Assembly (NCBI GenBank): GCA_964035575.1
Contig: OZ037872.1
Span: forward strand, 310,001 to 374,000
Source: Rhynchopus sp. YZ270_cl-10
Taxonomy: Eukaryota > Euglenozoa > Diplonemea > Diplonemida > Diplonemidae
Direction of reading: 5' to 3'
Length of the DNA: 64,000 nucleotides
Numbering within the stretch: the first letter of the stretch is position 1; each line of letters starts with the position of its first letter. Below are positions 58,836 through 64,000 of this stretch, in pieces. Position numbers and translations under genes: made by a program. The notes beneath the pieces are model-generated. The model made no database searches, had not been told where the DNA came from, and saw only the letters and a program-made list of their open reading frames with translations.

Positions 58836-59934
58836 TTCTTTGTAGTGACAATTAAGTCCGAAGAAAACAAAATTTGGTAAAGACGAGCTTAGGGTGTTTA
58901 CCCTGAGGGGAAAGTGATCGAACAAAAAGAATTCAGACAGTATTTTTTAACTACAAGATGCGAGCAAAAAACTAATACGCTCCCCTCCCCCCGCCCCTTC
59001 TCCCATCGTAAAACAATCTTTCGTTTGACGAGGAATCCGGGTTGGCTGCGTATCAAATTGGAAGGGGCTGTGGCGCTGGACAGAAGACGTCAAGGAACGA
59101 CTACCGGGTACAGGAAGGTCGGACATATAACAGCCGTTCAGCTTTTGGGAGATGAGAGGGACAAATACTATAAAAAATGTGTCTCCTTTTTTTTTTTTTT
59201 TTGTTTTTCTGGTGTTCCACTCCTCTATTTGTCTCAAATATTTTAAGTGTTGTTCTTGATTTTTTTTTTCGTTTTTTTTTTTAAACGAGATGAGAAATAA
59301 TAGACTGGGGGAACTTTGGGAAAAATAACAGCAAAGGGAGAGGGGGAAAATAACTCAAAAGAGAAATTAACTTTTCTCAAAGAAAAAAAAAGGAATGGAT
59401 AAGAAAAAGGGATGGGTATAGGATAGAGATACGCAAGTCGTGTCGATTTGTAATAATTATTTTATGTTGTGGTAGAATTTTTTTAGATGTACTTCTTTAA
59501 AAAATCCTCCCATTTGGGGTAGATCTTTTGATCAAACCACAGGAAATACTAAAACAAAAAGGACCAAAAATCATTATAAAACGAGCATAAGAATGTTGTA
59601 CAGGATAAAGCGAGCAAAACAAAACTAAATGTATGGTATTTCTTTTTAAAGAAAAGATGAGAAAAGAAAATGGTAAATCGATAGACACTGCAGTTTGTGG
59701 TACTGAACTTTTTTATTTATTACTCTTCAATCTTTCTCTTAAGCTCCATTGAGCCCCAGCTAGGTCCATTGTTTTTTTTTTTCCAGATTGAAGAGCAATT
59801 CATTTCCCCCTGGTTGGTGTTCAACTGCTCACCAGGAAGAATGGGGGTTCACGCCCCCACCTTTTAAATTTCAATACCCAGGTTAGAGGGGAAAAAAAAA
59901 CGAGGTTAGAAATAAATTGTCGGTATCGGTAAAA

Positions 59935-60003
59935 TTTTTTTTTGGATAAATTGGAGTGTGATTGCCTCGGTTTGTGTTGCCACAGTTTGTGCAATCTCCA
60001 CTT
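59935..60003 (-). repeat. Family-C SINE-like repeat, short variant
   Basis: TAGTGTAG of the other copies is shortened to TGTGA in the bulge, while the GGAG/CTCC and TTGC/GCAA arms are unchanged. A-tail present. Confidence 0.75.
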
Positions 60004-60455
60004 TAAAATAATCAAGAAAACCTTGGAAAGACGGTGTGGGGGTGTGGGCACAACACATCTTGCCAAGAGGAAGAAGCAAAGAGGGGGGGGTGTCCTAATA
60101 GAAGACCGAGATGGATTCACTTTGTTCTCTAGATCCTGTTAGGGAATGGTATACCTGATCAAGTTGTTTCGGTTCAACCAAACTCAGAGTCACGCCTTCG
60201 GCGACAGGTGAGATTGGTCTTTCAAAAAGACAGAATAAAGAGAGAAAAGAAAGAAAAACTTGTCATAAGACGAGCTTCAAAGCACATCTTAAGAACGTAA
60301 AGTTTGCTGATTTTGAGACAAAAAAAAGACAAGTTTATGAAAAGAAACATTGAGGGGGGGAAAAAATGGTATACACAATTACATCAACTTCAATGAGTAA
60401 AAAAAAATATTCCAAAAAATATGCTAGCATTTTTTGGATTAAAGAAAAGGTTTAT

Positions 60456-60494
60456 AAGATGAAACCCTACACCCCTCTCATGCTTAGTCACCTT
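60456..60494. repeat. Family-A hairpin, degenerate copy
   Basis: AAGATGA and TCACCTT arms with CCTCTCATGCTTAG between; upper stem weak. Confidence 0.5.
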
Positions 60495-62396
60495 GATCTC
60501 ACTTTCGATCAAAAAAAAATTTAGAAAAAAGACATGGAAGTGAATAGGGAGCGACAATTTTGGAGAAAAAAAAATAGGTTAGACGAAACAAAGGAACTCG
60601 ATAATACTGTTGAAGAGAGTTCTCAATTGTATCCAATGTAAAAGAAAAAGGTAGTACAAGAGAAAGTTTCTTTTTGAATAACAAAAAAAAAAACACTCCC
60701 TCTCTTCCCATATCCATTTGTAGCCTCTTGTTTTTTGTGAATTAAAAAGAAAGAAAAATGCCCGTTAAAATTATAGATTTTAAACCTAGACTTTTTTTTT
60801 TTTCTTTTGTTTTATGTTTTTCACAATCAACACGAAACCGTATTTAAACAGAAGGGGGTAGAGCTGCTGGAAGAAAAAAAAATGGAATCAGACGTTATTA
60901 ACCTACCTACAATGTAGCGGCCCAATACGCCAAAAAAACTATTTTTTTCAGGGCACTGGGAGTGGAGGTTTAAGACAAAAATAAATAAAATAAACGGACT
61001 GGGGTTAAAACTTCCTAAGAAAAAGTTTTTTTTTTTCCTCCAGAAATATTGCGGTGTTTTATAAAAGAATAAGGGGGTAAGAGAGAGTGGCATGCCTTAG
61101 GAATATGAGGCTCAAAAATAAAGGGGAGAAAAAAAAATGGAAAATAGTGTGCTTTGAAAAAGAAAGGGGTGGGATGGGTGGGAAGAAAGCAAATAAAAGC
61201 AAAGTAGTAACCTTACAATGGAAGAAAAGGTAGCGAAAAAAATGTCTCTGGGATTTTTTTTTTTTTAAAGTTTTTGTTTGTTTGTGTTTTTTTGCAAATA
61301 TAAAAAAAAAAATGTTGATTCTCTTGCAATAGCGGAAGAAAGTCTTCGTCTGTTGCGCCTCCTTCGAGGACGGAAGAAACGGAGACGGTGCTTTTGAGGA
61401 GGCAACAAAAGGGGGTTTCTGAGATCATGAGAGAAAAGGGGGGGCATGGGAAAAAGGGGTGACAAAAAAAAATAATAATAAAAAAGGGGGAAATACAGAT
61501 TGTTGGATGTGGTACCCTTTTTTAAAATTTCTTTTTTTGAATCACCCAAAATGAAGCAAGACAAATTCTTTTGCCATGAGCGAAGAAAAAAAAGGTTACT
61601 CAAAAGGATGAAGTGATAAACCCCACATTTGTGGTTCACTTCTTTTTGGGCGTGGACAAAAAAATTCCCTGTCGAAAAGAAAAACAGGATTTTTATTTGT
61701 TGTAAAAAAGATAAGATAAATTGAATATACACAGACGGCACACCTCTTTCAGGATGTGGCAAACGTAATTCTGGTCTGACCTTTAGCTTTTTTTTGTTTT
61801 TTTTTTTGAATTTATTCAAACAAAACGCGACGTGTACAGCTTTGGGTAGCGTACACAACGTTTGCTTTTTTTGTTTATTTTTTTGATTTTTTTTTTTGTC
61901 GCTTTTTGAACAATATAATTTCGTCTGTGGTCTCCTCATGATATTTGCTTTGAAGAAAAGCAGGAAAAAAAACAACCTAAAAAACATTGAAATTCACTCT
62001 AGTTTTGTTGAGTTTTTTCTTGAACCCTTATTTTCCTCTTCACCATTGATAGAAAAAAAAAATTTTGTTTTGGGAGAAAATGTGCATACCTACCTTCACA
62101 AGCACATCGGAGAAAAAGGAAAAAAAAGGGTTTTTCAGAAATTGCCGTTCGGGCAGAACAGATTGAGTGCAACAGAAAAAAAATGGAGGGGGGTTGTTTT
62201 CTTGAGGAATTCAATACCACTTGGATAGCACAGCTACGAAATGTGAAGAACGAGAGAGAGAAAAAAAAAAGGGGGTGTCGCAAAAAAAAAAAGTTCAAAG
62301 CCGACTTTCAGAGAAGGCGAAGAGGGAAAAAAAATATGGGGTATGGATAGATGGATGAAGCATGAAATATGTACTATATAAAAAGAAAATTTTATG

Positions 62397-62501
62397 AAGA
62401 TGAACCTAAGCCTCTCGTGTGCAGTCATCTTGTCAAAATAGAGAAAAAAAATAATATTTTTTTTTTTAGATGATCTTGAAGCATTGTATGTTCAATCATC
62501 T
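62397..62501. repeat. Two neighbouring family-A hairpins
   Basis: 62397-62431 pairs AAGATGA with TCATCTT around CTCTCGT. 62468-62501 pairs AGATGA with TCATCT and, after a 2-base bulge, TTGAA with TTCAA, around an unrelated 10-base loop. Both replace the mismatch seen in the 44129 copy by a proper pair. Confidence 0.7.
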
Positions 62502-63086
62502 TTTAAAGGGGGAGAAAAAAAGAGGGTAATCAAAGCAACACTTCCATTTTTCCTTTGTTTGGATGCTGGGGGAGACAGGGGGGAAAGGGAAGAAAGGGAA
62601 GAAAGGGGAGGGGATGAAAAAAACAAGGGAAAAAAAAATATTAATCTGTGGTATAGTGTTTCCTCTCAGTTTCCGAGGAGTTGCGTTATTTATTACTTTT
62701 TTTTTTTTTTTTTTTTTTTTCGTTTTTGTTTTTGTAAAAAAAAAAAAAATAGTATATTTATCACCCCCTCTTAGCTCCACCAAAACAGAAAACAATGTTG
62801 CAATTTGGAGAGAAAAAGAAAGAGGGGGTGACAACAACCGGAAGGGGACTTTTTTTGTGTGTTTTGTTTTGTTTTGCTTTTAAAATTTGTCGCCATTTCC
62901 ATTAATTTTTTTTTAAAACAGAGGAATCAGAGGGCAGTCAAACCCTTTTTAAACCCCTTCAACTACAATAGAGATGAGCAAAAAAACGTGGTTAGAAATA
63001 TTGTTTTTCTGCAACACTTTTTTTAATGTTTTTTTGTTGTTTTTGTTTTCGCTAATACAGACATCCTTCCCTTCATCGTCTATTAT

Positions 63087-63935
63087 CTAGCACGACTCGG
63101 TTGGCTGGTCGGTTTCGGTCTTAGACTTCTTGGTCTTCTTGCTGCGACGGCGGCGTCCCTTCTTTGCCTTGGCGGGGATGGGTTCCTCCGACTCAGCGTT
63201 TTCAGAGATGTCAATCCATCCCATGACAGGCTCCGAAATGTACGTGTAGACTTCATGCCCCTTGGGGCAACAGCATTCCGCATCAAGAATCTTCACCTCC
63301 GTCCCCACAGGAAGATCCGCAACCACCTCCGCACCAAAGAAGGGACCCTTCCTCACCAGCATCGAGGTCCCCTCCACCACCTCGGAAAAGCTCTGAATGC
63401 CTTCAGGGTTGACCTCCTGGGTCGGCAGAAGGTTCAGAATCAAGGACTCCTTCTCCCATACCTTGCTGTACGTCTGGTGGGACAGCACGTAAACCGGGAG
63501 CTTCTGCCAGATGTCTCCCTTCTTCAGAATGTCCTCTCCGCGTCTGAAGCGGTACTTGTCAAGCGTGTCGCCCTCCTTCTCGCCGCGGGAGGGTGCAAAA
63601 ACAACAATCCACATTGCGTCCGCCAAGGCGTCCGCGCTCATCTGTTCTCTTTCAGTCAAAGGGCACAAAAGGTTCTCGGGCCAGTATTCTCTCTTGTTTG
63701 GAAAATACCCCATAAATGGGGCGGCCATGTTTTGTTCGGACATAAGACGTTCCAAGGACGGTGCGTCCATGGACTCAATGTCGTCGCTTGCACGGGATGA
63801 ACAGTAACCATCACTCGAGCTCACAGACCCCGCACTGCTGGCGCTGGATTGCACAGAAGTGTCGAGGGTGTGAACGTTGAGGTTCAACTTCAGCTTCATG
63901 CTGAGGGTGTTGTTGATGGATGCGATCAGGCTCAT
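63087..63935 (-). CDS. SH3-like domain protein with basic tail
   Basis: 282 residues. A Ser-rich N-terminus (SSASSAGSVSSSDGYCSS) precedes a globular part of about residues 75-175 (WPENLLCPLTEREQMSADAL, YVLSHQTYSKVWEKES). Residues about 190-240 look like a bacterial-type SH3 fold (VRKGPFFGAEVVADLPVGT, then VKILDAECCC and MGWIDI). The tail is strongly basic (KAKKGRRRRSKKTKKSKT). The family is not recognised; the basic tail could bind RNA or direct it to the nucleus. Single exon; the start at 63935 is the first ATG after a short leader. Confidence 0.8.
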   Translation of the reverse strand: MSLIASINNTLSMKLKLNLNVHTLDTSVQSSASSAGSVSSSDGYCSSRASDDIESMDAPSLERLMSEQNMAAPFMGYFPNKREYWPENLLCPLTEREQMSADALADAMWIVVFAPSRGEKEGDTLDKYRFRRGEDILKKGDIWQKLPVYVLSHQTYSKVWEKESLILNLLPTQEVNPEGIQSFSEVVEGTSMLVRKGPFFGAEVVADLPVGTEVKILDAECCCPKGHEVYTYISEPVMGWIDISENAESEEPIPAKAKKGRRRRSKKTKKSKTETDQPTESC

Positions 63936-64000
63936 CTCGTTGCTGTGTATTTTTTTGTGGATAAATGAATGAATATCTGTCAGATGAAGTGAAAGAATCG

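Larger units (their letters stand above)
57383..63086. other. 5.7-kb gene-free region
   Basis: Dominated by A and T runs and short purine repeats, with no credible gene on either strand. It holds a family-B relic at about 57445-57522, a fold-back element at 58388-58511, two family-C repeats, and family-A hairpins at 60456-60494, 62397-62431 and 62468-62501. Longer frames (58234-58725, 58914-59246) are of low coding quality. Confidence 0.6.

Noticed and set aside
1-64000. CRISPR arrays, rRNA, tRNA, spliced-leader genes and LTR elements
   Set aside because: None found. The 8-bp array at 52164 has no spacers, and no paired long direct repeats with retroviral-type frames were seen.

Overview
Twenty of the twenty-one gene calls with real support in this 64-kb window, plus one orphan terminal exon, read from the minus strand; the only plus-strand candidates are short, unrecognised or decayed. 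Genes carry short GT-AG cis-introns (52 to about 210 bp where I could resolve both ends). One gene (26728-28893) has the fold order and several signature stretches of BILBO1, the flagellar pocket collar protein of kinetoplastids. A one-way gene array, BILBO1-like protein and cis-introns together point to a euglenozoan, most likely a diplonemid or relative, with polycistronic transcription and spliced-leader trans-splicing. That placement is inference: no spliced-leader gene, rRNA or tRNA was found in the window.

Layout, left to right (all minus unless noted): end-truncated acidic protein (1-345); three-exon CULT (cereblon-type) protein (2645-3489); a giant TPR / Ser-repeat / LRR protein (4312-12468); EXD2-type exonuclease (13956-15827); SHOCT-like/Tudor-like/beta-sandwich protein (16071-17286); two tandem U-box/VWA/Hint paralogues (18227-20650 and 21341-23707); a small membrane protein (25496-25783); BILBO1-like protein (26728-28893); nucleotide-sugar transporter (29682-30786); mitochondrial-type membrane protein (31277-31708); GT4 glycosyltransferase (32029-33255); CstF50 (34527-35855); a UBR-box/EF-hand/C2 polytopic membrane protein (36603-40046); a coiled-coil protein (40584-43493); a MYND-finger gene of at least seven exons (46865-51174) whose first intron is filled by a 2.7-kb hAT-like transposon; an orphan membrane-protein exon (53974-54166); a KCTD-type BTB/zinc protein (54470-55786); an atypical SDR epimerase (56318-57382); and an SH3-like protein (63087-63935).

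Between the genes lie homopolymer-rich spacers with several dispersed repeat families: a small hairpin with loop CTCTCGT whose stem is kept by compensatory changes; a repeat of about 90 bp with conserved mini-stems; an A-tailed SINE-like repeat present three times; two hAT-like elements with exact 8-bp target duplications; a 487-bp inverted-repeat element with a 5-bp duplication; and many fold-back palindromes, several sharing the very stable GCGAAGC mini-hairpin. The 57.4-63.1 kb stretch has no credible gene.

Functionally the array is mixed, but ubiquitin-linked folds recur (CULT, two U-boxes, UBR box, KCTD-type BTB), alongside cytoskeletal proteins (BILBO1-like, coiled coils, TPR/LRR), RNA 3'-end processing (CstF50) and glycosylation (sugar transporter, GT4). 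In euglenozoans neighbours on a transcription unit need not be functionally related, so I do not read this as an operon.
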